Counted from the stretch's first letter, positions 27,609 to 36,369 are shown. The stretch: DNA of 64,000 bases from Prochlorococcus sp. AG-355-N16 (GCA_003278545.1 QCEF01000001.1:1-64000); one strand, 5' to 3'. Numbers and translations are program-made. The notes: a model not told the origin generated them from the sequence alone.

Positions 27609-28976
27609 TTATTTTGAATCTGAAATCGGAAAAAATACTGTCAAACCTGTATCTCGTCTCTGTGTGACATGCCCTCCTAAACTAGCTAACAACTTTTGCG
27701 TTGCATTTTGACTAAGTTGTAAACTTCCAGTTTGAGGGTTCCAATTTAAAACAGGTCCAATATCAGAACCGTTATCTTTTTTTAGAATTTCTTTTTGATT
27801 GTTATCTAATTTTTGTACTTTGAGTTGAAGTTTGAGTTTTTGACCGGCTGGTCTTAATTCTAAAATCAATGTACTACCTTCTTTTAATCCTCTAGTATTT
27901 TTATCAATTAATCCTCTTAACATTAATTCTAATTTTTCAGAATCACTCAAAATTTGTGGAAGTTGTTTTGGGATATCTATCTTTAAAGAAATACCACGTC
28001 GGTTTAATTGTTTATTCCATAAGGGAGCAAGCTTTTTGAAAATTTCGGCTAAATTAATTTTCGCCAAGTTATTCAATGATGACACTTCATTACCAACTAA
28101 TTCTGCTGCATTAAAAATTAAACCAAACCTATCAATTTGTTCATTACATTCATTATCTATTTGAATTAAACGATTTCTCATTGATTCATCCATTTTATAT
28201 TTTTTTAAAGTAGAACTTATTAGGGTTCTTATTGTTGCCAAAGGAGTTCTTACTTCATGAGAAATTGCACGTAATAATTTTGCTTCAGTTATTTGCACAT
28301 TTTTTTCATCATTTTTTACAGAATTCTGTATATTATGGTTAGGCGTAATATTTGCTAATTTTGCCGATAATATTGGCCAAAATAATTTTTCAAATTGATT
28401 ATTAATATTAAGGTTACCTAAATTATTGATTGCATTACGAAATTTTACTCCTTCCTCATAATTTTCTTGATTTAATTTTGCATGCATTAATTCAATTGAA
28501 AGTTTAAGGCTTTTTTCATCACACTTCATTAATAGAATTTTCTTATCTTTTTCTCCTACAATTGATAATACGCATTGAAAATTTGGAGTGATTATCATCA
28601 AAAAAGGTTCATAGCCATCTTCCTGAGAAAGATTCAAGACTTTATAATTACTAACTAAATCAAAATTTTTTTTTATCTTTTCTGAATTATTAACTGGCAA
28701 AAAACCTGCATTTTCATTTTGAAAGTATGGAAACCCCTCAGGTGACCAAAGCCATCCATAAAGTTGATTTAAAAATTTTTTGTCATTAAAAGCTGGCAAA
28801 GGCGAGGCAACCCACATCCCCCCCTGTTTATAATTCTGAGAGAGGAAATCTTTTTGAATAACTTCTAAGGAAGCCCACCACATTCTTCTGGATGTATCAT
28901 CATCCACATATATCGTTTGAACTCCTTTAATCAAAAGCTCTTGAATTTTTTTTATAGTTATTTGTGATTTCATCAA
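27609..28976 (-). CDS. divergent two-component sensor histidine kinase
   Basis: The 455 aa protein has a clear HisKA dimerisation helix, LLRAISHEVRTPLATIRTLI, with phospho-accepting H240. The C-terminal ATPase domain is unusual. The N-box position reads MLRGLIDKNTRGL in place of N-L-..-N-A, no DxGxG is seen, yet the terminal LASLGGHVTQRRDTGLTVFFPI is typical of kinases. The N-terminal 220 residues are soluble, without membrane segments or a domain I recognise. It overlaps rodA by 4 nt (ATGA), so it belongs to the mrp-rodA transcript. No response regulator is adjacent. Confidence 0.78.
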   Translation of the reverse strand: MMKSQITIKKIQELLIKGVQTIYVDDDTSRRMWWASLEVIQKDFLSQNYKQGGMWVASPLPAFNDKKFLNQLYGWLWSPEGFPYFQNENAGFLPVNNSEKIKKNFDLVSNYKVLNLSQEDGYEPFLMIITPNFQCVLSIVGEKDKKILLMKCDEKSLKLSIELMHAKLNQENYEEGVKFRNAINNLGNLNINNQFEKLFWPILSAKLANITPNHNIQNSVKNDEKNVQITEAKLLRAISHEVRTPLATIRTLISSTLKKYKMDESMRNRLIQIDNECNEQIDRFGLIFNAAELVGNEVSSLNNLAKINLAEIFKKLAPLWNKQLNRRGISLKIDIPKQLPQILSDSEKLELMLRGLIDKNTRGLKEGSTLILELRPAGQKLKLQLKVQKLDNNQKEILKKDNGSDIGPVLNWNPQTGSLQLSQNATQKLLASLGGHVTQRRDTGLTVFFPISDSK

Positions 28977-30244
28977 CTTCTTAGTGATCTAGAGCGTTTC
29001 AATATAGATAATACAAATCCAATAGATATAAAATTAGTCACCAATGACGTTCGACCATAGCTCATAAAAGGAAGGGGAATCCCTGTAACTGGTCCTAATC
29101 CAATAGTCATAAATAAGTTAATAATTATTTGAAATAAAAAAGTTGACGCTATTCCAACAACAATTAGAGATTCAAAGTTAGTCCTAGCAATTGTTGCAGT
29201 ATTAATAAGTTTTTTAATCAAACAAAAGAACAAAAATAAAACTAAAGCGCACCCCACGAATCCTAATTCTTCCCCTAAAGCACTGAATATAAAATCAGTA
29301 TGTTGCTCAGGTATAAATTGCAAATTAGTCAGTTTACCTTGTAGCAAACCAGTCCCAAATAATCCTCCAGAGCCAATTGCAATTTGACTCTGTATCAAAT
29401 GATATCCGCCACCTAATGGATCTCTATTAGGATCTAAAAATAAAACTAATCTATCTTTTTGATATTCTTTTAAGCCATATTGCCACAAAATTGGTGTAAA
29501 TTTTGCCACTAATAAATGGAACGAAATAGCGAGAGCAGAAAAAATAATTTTCTTTTTTGAAGATCTATAAGCAAGATATCCTATAAGTGGAATCCAGAAA
29601 ATAAGAAGAGTTGGTAAGGTTAGATATAATATAGATGTGATAACGCAAAATACTAATATCAAAATCCACTCTATGGGCATTTGCGACCAATAGAGCATCA
29701 CACCTGTCAAAACAATTAAAACTAAAGAGGTACCTAAGTCCGGTTGAAAAAAAATTAATAACCAAGGAATAACCACTACTAATAAGGGCAATACTAAATC
29801 TCTTATTGTTAGAATTATTTTTTTTTCGAGTACTAAAGCAAGGGTTAATACAGTACTAAGTTTAGCTACTTCTGAAGGCTGAAAAGAAAAAATGCCCAAG
29901 TTTAGCCATCTTTGAGCTCCAGAAACTGAAATCCCAAAAAAATAAATTAGTAATAAGGATATTAAAGTACACAAATAAAATAGAATCACATACTTTCTGA
30001 GTCTCTCTAATGGTATATAAGAAATAAAAAATGCTAAGAAATAACCTAAAAAACCAGTTAAGATATGACCTAAATAGTTTGTTACTAAAAATTCACCCTG
30101 AATACTTTTTATCAATAAACCCGAAATAATAACTAAAAACAAAGGAATTATAAGTAGCGGAGAAAATAAAAAACCTCTATTAAAGTTGTCTTTTTTTTGT
30201 AAAAATCCTCGGTTATTTAATAAAGAAATTCTCTTAAACATCAA
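28973..30244 (-). CDS. rodA: rod-shape/cell-division SEDS glycosyltransferase (RodA/FtsW family)
   Basis: SEDS proteins polymerise glycan strands from lipid II. The 423 aa product is a polytopic membrane protein with the family signatures GAQRWLNLGIFSFQPSEVAKL, FFQPDLGTSLVL and FIPEQHTDFIFSALGEELGF, and the C-terminal MTIGLGPVTGIPLPFMSYGRTSL. RodA rather than FtsW is favoured by length and by sequence. It directly abuts mrp upstream and overlaps the histidine kinase downstream. Confidence 0.9.
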   Translation of the reverse strand: MMFKRISLLNNRGFLQKKDNFNRGFLFSPLLIIPLFLVIISGLLIKSIQGEFLVTNYLGHILTGFLGYFLAFFISYIPLERLRKYVILFYLCTLISLLLIYFFGISVSGAQRWLNLGIFSFQPSEVAKLSTVLTLALVLEKKIILTIRDLVLPLLVVVIPWLLIFFQPDLGTSLVLIVLTGVMLYWSQMPIEWILILVFCVITSILYLTLPTLLIFWIPLIGYLAYRSSKKKIIFSALAISFHLLVAKFTPILWQYGLKEYQKDRLVLFLDPNRDPLGGGYHLIQSQIAIGSGGLFGTGLLQGKLTNLQFIPEQHTDFIFSALGEELGFVGCALVLFLFFCLIKKLINTATIARTNFESLIVVGIASTFLFQIIINLFMTIGLGPVTGIPLPFMSYGRTSLVTNFISIGFVLSILKRSRSLRS

Positions 30245-31315
30245 TTAAGTATTAACAAATTGATTCTTAATTAATTGAGCTAAATTACTAAATACGACAG
30301 AACTTTCTTTATTGGGCTGGCTTATTGAGATTGGTACACCTTTGTTACTATCATCAACGAGAGGGATTTCAATAGGAATTTGAGCTAATAATGGTAAGTC
30401 ATTTTCTTTGGCTAATGTTTGTCCACCACCTTTACCAAAAATTTCATATTTTTTAGCTGGCATATCTGGTGGAATAAATACTGACATATTTTCTACAATT
30501 CCCAGTAAAGGTACTCCGAGTTGTTTAAACATTGCTAATCCCCTCCTTGCATCTTGCAAAGATACTTGCTGGGGAGTAGTGATTACTATAGCGCCAGAAA
30601 TAGGCACAGATTGAGAAAGGGATATTTGAGCGTCTCCTGTTCCTGGAGGCAAATCAATAACCAAAAAATCAAGATTATTCCATTCAACTTGATATAAAAA
30701 TTGTCTGATAATACTATTAAGCATTGGTCCTCTCCAAATCACTGGTTGACCTTCTTCTATAAGGAAACCCATTGATACCAATGAAATTCCATATTTATTT
30801 ATTGGTATTAACCTTTGATCACTTCCACTACCTTCTGTAACCTTTGGATTCTGTTCGGCAACTCCCATCATTGAGGGAGTATTAGGTCCATATATATCCG
30901 CATCCAGCAAACCAGTTTTTAAGCCTAATTTAGCTAGAGAACAAGCGAGATTAACAGCAATGGTACTTTTTCCAACTCCACCTTTACCACTGCTAACAGC
31001 TATGATATGTCGAATCCCATCAATCTTCTGCAACTCAGGAGGATTACTTTGATTTTGAGATTCTGTTTTGGAAGGATTATTATCTATCTCTATTTGAACA
31101 TCATCAATATCTTCTAAATTCAATAGTACCCCTCTAACCTCTTGTACAATTCTATCTCTCTGAGAATTTGCAAACGATGGTAATGATAATGTTACGATTA
31201 CTCTCGGTATAGTTACTCTTACATTTTTAATCCAAGCTAATTCAATTACATTTTTCTGTGATCCAGCATCTAGAACTTTTTGTAAAGCAAAATTCGCATC
31301 TTCTATTGTGGTCAT
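30245..31315 (-). CDS. mrp: Mrp/ApbC-type Fe-S cluster carrier ATPase
   Basis: P-loop ATPases of this family carry and deliver Fe-S clusters. The 356 aa product has an N-terminal MIP18/DUF59 domain (about 5-80) and the deviant Walker A SSGKGGVGKST (108-118), then DADIYGPNTPSMMG and DLPPGTGDAQISLSQ. The CxxC that usually follows VENMS is absent; the loop reads VENMSVFIPPDMPAKKYEIFGKGGG. It heads mrp-rodA-kinase and is divergent from hemF. Confidence 0.9.
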   Translation of the reverse strand: MTTIEDANFALQKVLDAGSQKNVIELAWIKNVRVTIPRVIVTLSLPSFANSQRDRIVQEVRGVLLNLEDIDDVQIEIDNNPSKTESQNQSNPPELQKIDGIRHIIAVSSGKGGVGKSTIAVNLACSLAKLGLKTGLLDADIYGPNTPSMMGVAEQNPKVTEGSGSDQRLIPINKYGISLVSMGFLIEEGQPVIWRGPMLNSIIRQFLYQVEWNNLDFLVIDLPPGTGDAQISLSQSVPISGAIVITTPQQVSLQDARRGLAMFKQLGVPLLGIVENMSVFIPPDMPAKKYEIFGKGGGQTLAKENDLPLLAQIPIEIPLVDDSNKGVPISISQPNKESSVVFSNLAQLIKNQFVNT

Positions 31316-31412
31316 TAAATTTTTAAATATTTTGACAAGGTAGTCGACAGTTTAAAAGATTAAGAACTATGTCGAACTATCAAATAATAGGCAATAAGGA
31401 CCCCCTAAGAGA

Positions 31413-31436
31413 AATTATAAAGAGAAACTTATAATT
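31413..31436. repeat. 8-bp inverted repeat in the mrp-hemF spacer
   Basis: AATTATAA and TTATAATT are separated by 8 nt (AGAGAAAC), 40 bp before the hemF ATG. Followed at 31441 by a run of A then T. It could be an operator or a chance palindrome in AT-rich DNA. Confidence 0.3.
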
Positions 31437-31475
31437 AACCAAAAAAAATTTTTTTCTTCAAGATTTACTAAATAC

Positions 31476-32504
31476 ATGTTGAAAGAACCTCCTAAAAACT
31501 CGAGAGAAAAAACAAAAAATCTCTTATTAACTCTACAAGACAAAATTTGTTCAGGACTTGAAAATATAGATGGCAAAGGGAAATTTACAGAGGAATCCTG
31601 GCTAAGAGACGAAGGTGGCGGTGGAAGATCAAGAGTATTGAAAAATGGTTCTATTTTTGAGCAAGCAGGGGTAAATTTCTCGGAAGTACAGGGGAAAGAA
31701 TTACCTCAATCTATAATCTCTCAAAGGCCCGAAGCAAAAGGGCATGAATGGTTTGCTACTGGAACTTCTATGGTTTTGCATCCTAAGAATCCTTATATTC
31801 CTACAGTTCATCTGAATTATCGATATTTCGAAGCTGGTCCTGTTTGGTGGTTTGGGGGAGGTGCAGACTTAACCCCTTTTTATCCTTATCTTTCTGATGT
31901 AAGGAATTTTCATAATGAGCATAAAAAAGCTTGTGAGAAAGTTGATCAAGATTTGCATAAAGTTTTCAAACCATGGTGTGATGAATATTTCTTCTTAAAG
32001 CATAGAAATGAATCTAGAGGCATAGGAGGTATTTTTTATGATTATCAAGATGGTTCAGGCAATATTTATAGAGGAAATAATCAAAATGGAGAAGCATCAA
32101 AAGCTTCACAAAATATTGGCAGATCTAATTTAAATTGGGATGATTTATTTTCTTTAGCGGAAAACTGTGGTCAGGCATTCCTCCCTTCATATTTGCCCAT
32201 TATTGAAAAAAGAGCTTCTCAAACATATTCATCGAAGGAAAGAGAATTCCAGCTATATCGAAGAGGTAGATATGTCGAATTCAATTTAGTTTGGGATAGA
32301 GGGACTATTTTTGGACTACAAACAAATGGCAGAACTGAATCTATATTAATGTCCTTACCACCTTTAGCTAGATGGGAATATGGATATAAAGCTAAAAATG
32401 GATCTAGAGAGGAATTTCTCACATCAATTTTTACAAAACCCCAAGATTGGTTAAATGATAAAAAGTTAGAGAAATTCTGTGTAGATAATAATATTTTTGA
32501 TTAA
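31476..32504 (+). CDS. hemF: oxygen-dependent coproporphyrinogen III oxidase
   Basis: HemF decarboxylates coproporphyrinogen III to protoporphyrinogen IX using O2, in heme and chlorophyll synthesis. The 342 aa product contains [62 protein letters not shown] and [34 protein letters not shown], all signatures. It stands alone with a 160-bp upstream spacer shared with mrp. Confidence 0.97.
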   Translation: MLKEPPKNSREKTKNLLLTLQDKICSGLENIDGKGKFTEESWLRDEGGGGRSRVLKNGSIFEQAGVNFSEVQGKELPQSIISQRPEAKGHEWFATGTSMVLHPKNPYIPTVHLNYRYFEAGPVWWFGGGADLTPFYPYLSDVRNFHNEHKKACEKVDQDLHKVFKPWCDEYFFLKHRNESRGIGGIFYDYQDGSGNIYRGNNQNGEASKASQNIGRSNLNWDDLFSLAENCGQAFLPSYLPIIEKRASQTYSSKEREFQLYRRGRYVEFNLVWDRGTIFGLQTNGRTESILMSLPPLARWEYGYKAKNGSREEFLTSIFTKPQDWLNDKKLEKFCVDNNIFD

Positions 32505-32532
32505 AAATTATCGAATAAAATTTTCAAGTATC

Positions 32533-33090
32533 TTAAATAGGTGTTTTAAATAAAGAACCGTCACTTTTCAATTGAAGTTTTTCTCCGAGTTCATTTTCTA
32601 AAGAGATTAATTCATCCCTGTGGGCTCTAAGTCTCATTAAAGTTGAATCATTTTCATTTTCGTTGATCAACCTTAATTCAAATTTCTCCTCTCTTGATGA
32701 TTTTTTAAAATAAACAATTCCAGACAAAGGGCCACCAATTAATCCCAAAAGAATAGGCCACCAACCTAATTCAGGATATATTTGAATAATTACTAACCCC
32801 AAAGCACAAGAACCAAAACCACCAAGAAAACCTAAAAAAATTGCTAAAAATTTACTGGAAACAACTTGACCCTTGAATATTAAAATTCTTTGTTCAAAAT
32901 CTCCTCCTGTTTGCTTCCATCCTCTCAAATTAAGCCATTCACATAAACCATTTAAAACCTTAATTGGCTTCTGAGAAGATGAAATCTCAACGATGGTTGT
33001 TCTATCTTTACTGGAAGCCCTAAGAAAAAAAAATAATCCTATTGCCAAGAGAATTGTCAGCAATAATGTTGAATTTAAGGAATATGACAT
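32533..33090 (-). CDS. cofactor assembly of complex C (CCB2/CCB4-like, DUF2930)
   Basis: The 185 aa membrane protein has an N-terminal membrane helix (LLLTILLAIGLFFFL) and a soluble loop with LCEWLNLRGWKQTGGDFEQRILIFKGQV. Two further helices near 78-125 (FLAIFLGFLGGFGSCALGLVIIQIY and WWPILLGLIGGPLSGIVYF) are followed by a charged C-terminal tail. This matches the CCB family that attaches heme ci to cytochrome b6 of the b6f complex. The role is inferred from the family. Confidence 0.75.
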   Translation of the reverse strand: MSYSLNSTLLLTILLAIGLFFFLRASSKDRTTIVEISSSQKPIKVLNGLCEWLNLRGWKQTGGDFEQRILIFKGQVVSSKFLAIFLGFLGGFGSCALGLVIIQIYPELGWWPILLGLIGGPLSGIVYFKKSSREEKFELRLINENENDSTLMRLRAHRDELISLENELGEKLQLKSDGSLFKTPI

Positions 33091-33250
33091 TAAATAATTT
33101 TTCTAGTAAATCGAGAATAAAAATTAAAGTTACATCATATTATAATTTTTTAGAATTATTCTGTAAAATATTCCTATTAGATAAAAATTCTTAATTAAAT
33201 AAAATTTTAAGTAATATTCTAAACCTTAAATTTCTTTAAATAATTATTAA

Positions 33251-33886
33251 ATGACTATTGAAAATAAAAAAATTGATCTTCTTTATAGCGATTTAACTGT
33301 AGATTTATACAACTTTTACAAAAAATCATCCTATCTAGCTATTGACACTGAAGCAATGGGTTTAAATCATGGAAGAGATAGACTTTGTTTAGTGCAAATA
33401 TGCAATGAATTTAAAAGAACATCGTGTATAAAAATCGAACTGAATACATCTTCTTCACCTTATTTAAAAAAACTTCTTGAAGATGAAAAAATTACTAAAA
33501 TATTCCACTACGCTAGATTTGATGTCGCAGCTCTTAAATGCAATCTTGAAATTGATACAAAAAATATTTTTTGTACAAAAATTGCTAGTAAGTTGGCAAG
33601 AACTTATACTAATAAACACGGTTTAAAGGATTTAATTAATGAATTGTTAGGTATAGAACTGGACAAAAGCTCGCAAAGTAGTGATTGGGGTAGCAACGAA
33701 GATTTAACAAAAGATCAATTAGATTATGCAGCAAATGATGTTAGATATTTAATTGAAGCTATGCATAAATTAAAAGTTATCTTAGAAAGAGAGAATAGAT
33801 ACGAATTAGCTCAAAAATGTTTCGAAACAGTTTCTGTACATGCTGATTTAGACATACTAAAATTCTCAAATATATTTGAACATTAA
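33251..33886 (+). CDS. rnd: ribonuclease D-like 3'-5' exonuclease
   Basis: A DEDDy-type exonuclease. Exo I is LAIDTEAMGL (Asp and Glu ligands), Exo II is IFHYARFDVAAL, and Exo III is LDYAANDVRYL with the catalytic Tyr. At 211 aa it contains only the nuclease domain; the C-terminal HRDC domains of E. coli RNase D are absent, as in many cyanobacterial members. A tRNA-trimming role is plausible but inferred. It converges on a small hypothetical gene with a 3-nt gap. Confidence 0.85.
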   Translation: MTIENKKIDLLYSDLTVDLYNFYKKSSYLAIDTEAMGLNHGRDRLCLVQICNEFKRTSCIKIELNTSSSPYLKKLLEDEKITKIFHYARFDVAALKCNLEIDTKNIFCTKIASKLARTYTNKHGLKDLINELLGIELDKSSQSSDWGSNEDLTKDQLDYAANDVRYLIEAMHKLKVILERENRYELAQKCFETVSVHADLDILKFSNIFEH

Positions 33887-33889
33887 GAA

Positions 33890-34156
33890 TCAATCCTCAG
33901 TTAAGAAATTATCTTCACCGTCAAGAGTTTCCATAAGCTTATCAAGTATTCTTGAAGAACTTAATTTATCTTCATCATTTTTTTCACAAATTTTTAAAAC
34001 ATTTTGTGCAACTTGTATTTTTTCTTGAATAGTTTTCGAGCCTTCTTTTGCAATTTGAATTTCTACTTTCTTTTTAGCAGAGGATAAGCTTATACTCATA
34101 AGTTTTGCAATCTCTGCACAAATTTTTAGATATTGCCGATCATTTATTGGATACAT
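33890..34156 (-). CDS. conserved small helical protein, function unknown
   Basis: An 88 aa charged, helix-rich protein (YLKICAEIAKLMSISLSSAKKKVEIQIAKEG) with an acidic tail. There is no signal peptide, membrane segment or metal motif. It lies 35 nt downstream of the LpxB-like gene on the same strand, so it is probably the distal gene of that transcript. No family recognised. Confidence 0.55.
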   Translation of the reverse strand: MYPINDRQYLKICAEIAKLMSISLSSAKKKVEIQIAKEGSKTIQEKIQVAQNVLKICEKNDEDKLSSSRILDKLMETLDGEDNFLTED

Positions 34157-34191
34157 AAAAGAATTAATAATTAATAATCTAGTGCCATTTA

Positions 34192-35421
34192 CTAAGATAA
34201 CAAATGAAGGTTTATGGCATCTACGATTTTCTTACTTGCTCCGTATTCTCCCATTCTTTTTTTTCCAATTTTTGCTTGTTCTAACCTAGTAACTTTTCCT
34301 TTCAAAAGTAAACTTAAACGTTTTAAAAGAATTTTTTTGTTCTTGCAAACTAAAACACTACCTCCTAATAATCTTGATTGCCTTTTTGCAAATGATTTTG
34401 TAAATTGTGGTCCTGGTCCCGGTAAAGAAAGAGATGGAATTCCAAGGCCAGCAATTTGCTCTGTAGCAGTTCCTGCATTAGACAAGCCAACTTCTGCCAT
34501 ATTGGCCCATGAATTGAATTTACCTTTTCCAATCACTACATATTGATCTTTCTTTTTCCATACTGAATCTTCATCAATTAGAAATTTAACTTTACTCTGT
34601 TTTATAAAACCATATTTATTTAAATAATTTTGAATTTGAATCACATTCGCATTGATGCTCAAAGGCAAAAGTATTAGCAAATCCTTTGATAAATCAAAAT
34701 CTTGTAAACAATTTAGAAAATTATCAAGACTTTTAAGAGCTTCAGGGTATCTACTTCCAACTAATAAAATAATTCTTTTAAAAGAAATAATATTTGATAT
34801 CTTATCATTTTTTACATTAACAAAATCCATCATTGGATTACCCAAGTATTTTGCATCAATATTTTTTTTATACAAATTATTAGCTGTAATTTTATCTCTC
34901 ATAATTAAATTTTTACATCTTGGAGATTTCATTAAAAACATTTCCCATGGATCCCATTCGGAACCTTTCAACTTATGATAAAAATCGCTTAAATCCCAAC
35001 CTGGCCCACTACTCCAAGTATGATCACTTTTGGGAGTTCCTATGAAACTAAAGTCGCATTCTGAACTCCAAGCGTAGAGTAATGGCAAGAAATCACCTAC
35101 TGCGATAATTTTGCAATTATGTTTTGACTTCTGTTTTACAAGTAGAAAATTTCTTAAATTATCGAATAAAAATCCTGCAAACAAATCAAGCACAAATCCC
35201 TTCAGACTTTGATTACTAAAACCTCCACTAGGCAGCTCTTTTAAATATCCTATTTTACGAAAATATTTTGATTTTATAGAATTAAATACATCTCCATTTC
35301 CTACTAACGGCAAAACTTCAATATTTTTATTTTTTATTTTTTTTAGTAATCTTTTTATTATCTCCGATGCGATTACATCTTCTCCATGACCATTGCATAT
35401 AAATAATAGAGAATGAGACAC
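34192..35421 (-). CDS. LpxB-like (lipid-A-disaccharide synthase-related) glycosyltransferase
   Basis: A GT-B-fold protein with LFICNGHGEDVIASEIIKRL at the N-terminus and GNPMMDFV in the middle. The donor-site block is ANMAEVGLSNAGTATEQIAGLGIPSLSLPGPGPQFTKSFAKRQSRLLGGSV. This fits the cyanobacterial LpxB-related family of unknown substrate. I use GTG 35421 (409 aa). The frame extends to ATG 35610, but residues 27-50 of that form are the antisense of tRNA-Cys, so the longer start is an artefact. Confidence 0.78.
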   Translation of the reverse strand: MSHSLLFICNGHGEDVIASEIIKRLLKKIKNKNIEVLPLVGNGDVFNSIKSKYFRKIGYLKELPSGGFSNQSLKGFVLDLFAGFLFDNLRNFLLVKQKSKHNCKIIAVGDFLPLLYAWSSECDFSFIGTPKSDHTWSSGPGWDLSDFYHKLKGSEWDPWEMFLMKSPRCKNLIMRDKITANNLYKKNIDAKYLGNPMMDFVNVKNDKISNIISFKRIILLVGSRYPEALKSLDNFLNCLQDFDLSKDLLILLPLSINANVIQIQNYLNKYGFIKQSKVKFLIDEDSVWKKKDQYVVIGKGKFNSWANMAEVGLSNAGTATEQIAGLGIPSLSLPGPGPQFTKSFAKRQSRLLGGSVLVCKNKKILLKRLSLLLKGKVTRLEQAKIGKKRMGEYGASKKIVDAINLHLLS

Positions 35422-35463
35422 CTTACTGTTAAGATCATAAAAAGACTCAATCGAATCTTTTTC

Positions 35464-35534
35464 GGCGGCATGGCCAAGTGGTAAGGCAGAGGATTGCAAA
35501 TCCTTTATCCCCAGTTCGAATCTGGGTGCCGCCT
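35464..35534 (+). tRNA. trnC: tRNA-Cys (anticodon GCA)
   Basis: A 71-nt cloverleaf: GGCGGCA pairs with TGCCGCC, the anticodon stem GAGGA/TCCTT encloses TTGCAAA with anticodon GCA, and the T-arm is CCCCAGTTCGAATCTGGG. Its last 25 nt and the following DNA recur in degraded form at 36761-36795, marking it as a likely insertion target. Confidence 0.96.
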
Positions 35535-35544
35535 TATGTAATTT
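35510..35544 (+). repeat. tRNA-Cys 3'-end direct repeat, intact copy
   Basis: The 3' part of tRNA-Cys plus 10 nt of flank, from CCCAGTTCGAAT to TTATGTAATTT. The second copy at 36761-36795 matches 29 of 35 positions by hand alignment, in the same orientation, 1251 bp away. Weaker similarity continues for a few dozen bases beyond. Confidence 0.7.
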
Positions 35545-35622
35545 AGTGACATATTTCTCTATAAACCGTTGCAGGAAAAGGAGTTTTGAGTAACGATTGT
35601 TATACTTCAAGTCTCGAAAACT

Positions 35623-35689
35623 GGTAGGTGAATGATAGGTTAATCGACCTTTTTACCTTTTGTAATATTATCCCATGAATTCACCTACC
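35623..35689. repeat. 11-bp inverted repeat, GGTAGGTGAAT/ATTCACCTACC
   Basis: The arms at 35623-35633 and 35679-35689 are perfectly complementary with a 45-nt spacer. A related ATTCACCTA recurs at the end of the adjacent gene (about 36350). It could be a long hairpin in a transcript or a protein-binding pair. Confidence 0.6.
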
Positions 35690-35767
35690 GCCTCTCATAT
35701 GAAATTCACATTCCAATAGATAATGAAAACTTCTTTTAAAAGAATATGTATTTTAATTACCATCGAC

Positions 35768-35791
35768 TTAACTGTCACATGTGACAGTTAA
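35768..35791. promoter_or_regulatory. perfect 24-bp palindrome
   Basis: The sequence is fully self-complementary around the centre ACATGT: half-site TTAACTGTCACA, followed by its exact reverse complement. It lies 91 bp before the glycine-zipper gene start. No T-run follows, so it is not a typical terminator; a dimeric repressor operator or a cleavage/recombination site is possible. Function is unknown. Confidence 0.6.
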
Positions 35792-35882
35792 TAAAGAATA
35801 ATAGTTTGACTTTAAATTTTTAAATAATTATTTATTGTAAAAGTGTGTGAGTGAGTTGTCGAAAATATCCTAATTTCTTTCA

Positions 35883-36326
35883 ATGAAAAATATCATTGCC
35901 GCTGTATTTCTATGCGCTTCATTTCCAGTAAATGCTTATGAGAGCATTGGAGATAGCAGTAATCGTGAAGCATATGAGTCACAAAATGGATACGCATACG
36001 AAAACAAGTGTTTCCGTTATGAATATAGGGAACATTATATTCCAGGCAATTCAATGTCTCCTGGTTATGTCAAATCTTATAATGAAAAAGTTTCTATCCC
36101 ATGCAATAGTGATCGCAACGTATTGAATCATTATCATCACAAGACTGAACCACAAACTTCATATGTGAAATATAAATCTGCTCCAAAATGTACTGGAAGT
36201 ACAACTTTAGGTGGATTGATTGGAGGTGGACTTGCAGCATCTCTATCAAAACGTGATGCATATGGTTGGAGTATTCCTTTAGGCGCAGTTTTAGGTGCAG
36301 GTATAGGTAATGCTGAATGTAAATAA
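35883..36326 (+). CDS. secreted glycine-zipper protein, function unknown
   Basis: The 147 aa product begins with a clear signal peptide (MKNIIAAVFLCASFPVNA, cleavage expected after residue 18). A Tyr/Asn/His-rich middle part follows. The C-terminal TLGGLIGGGLAASLSKR and IPLGAVLGAGIGNAEC form a glycine-zipper pair, as in surface antigen and outer-membrane lipoprotein families. Four Cys occur in the mature part, but there is no lipobox. It lies in the tRNA-Cys-bounded interval, so it may be acquired. Confidence 0.7.
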   Translation: MKNIIAAVFLCASFPVNAYESIGDSSNREAYESQNGYAYENKCFRYEYREHYIPGNSMSPGYVKSYNEKVSIPCNSDRNVLNHYHHKTEPQTSYVKYKSAPKCTGSTTLGGLIGGGLAASLSKRDAYGWSIPLGAVLGAGIGNAECK

Positions 36327-36369
36327 ATTTTTATGATTTAAAAAAAGAAAATTCACCTAATAAAAAAAA

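Larger units (their letters stand above)
35535..35882. other. 348-bp non-coding stretch after tRNA-Cys
   Basis: No gene fits here. It contains an 11-bp inverted repeat (35623-35633 with 35679-35689), inside it a short AGGT/ACCT stem followed by TTTT (35637-35654) that may end tRNA-Cys transcription, and a perfect 24-bp palindrome (35768-35791). The promoter of the glycine-zipper gene must lie in its right half. Confidence 0.55.

Noticed and set aside
34214-34978. Two plus-strand frames of about 110 codons opposite the LpxB-like gene
   Set aside because: Shadows of the minus-strand gene, with unlikely composition and no ribosome binding site.
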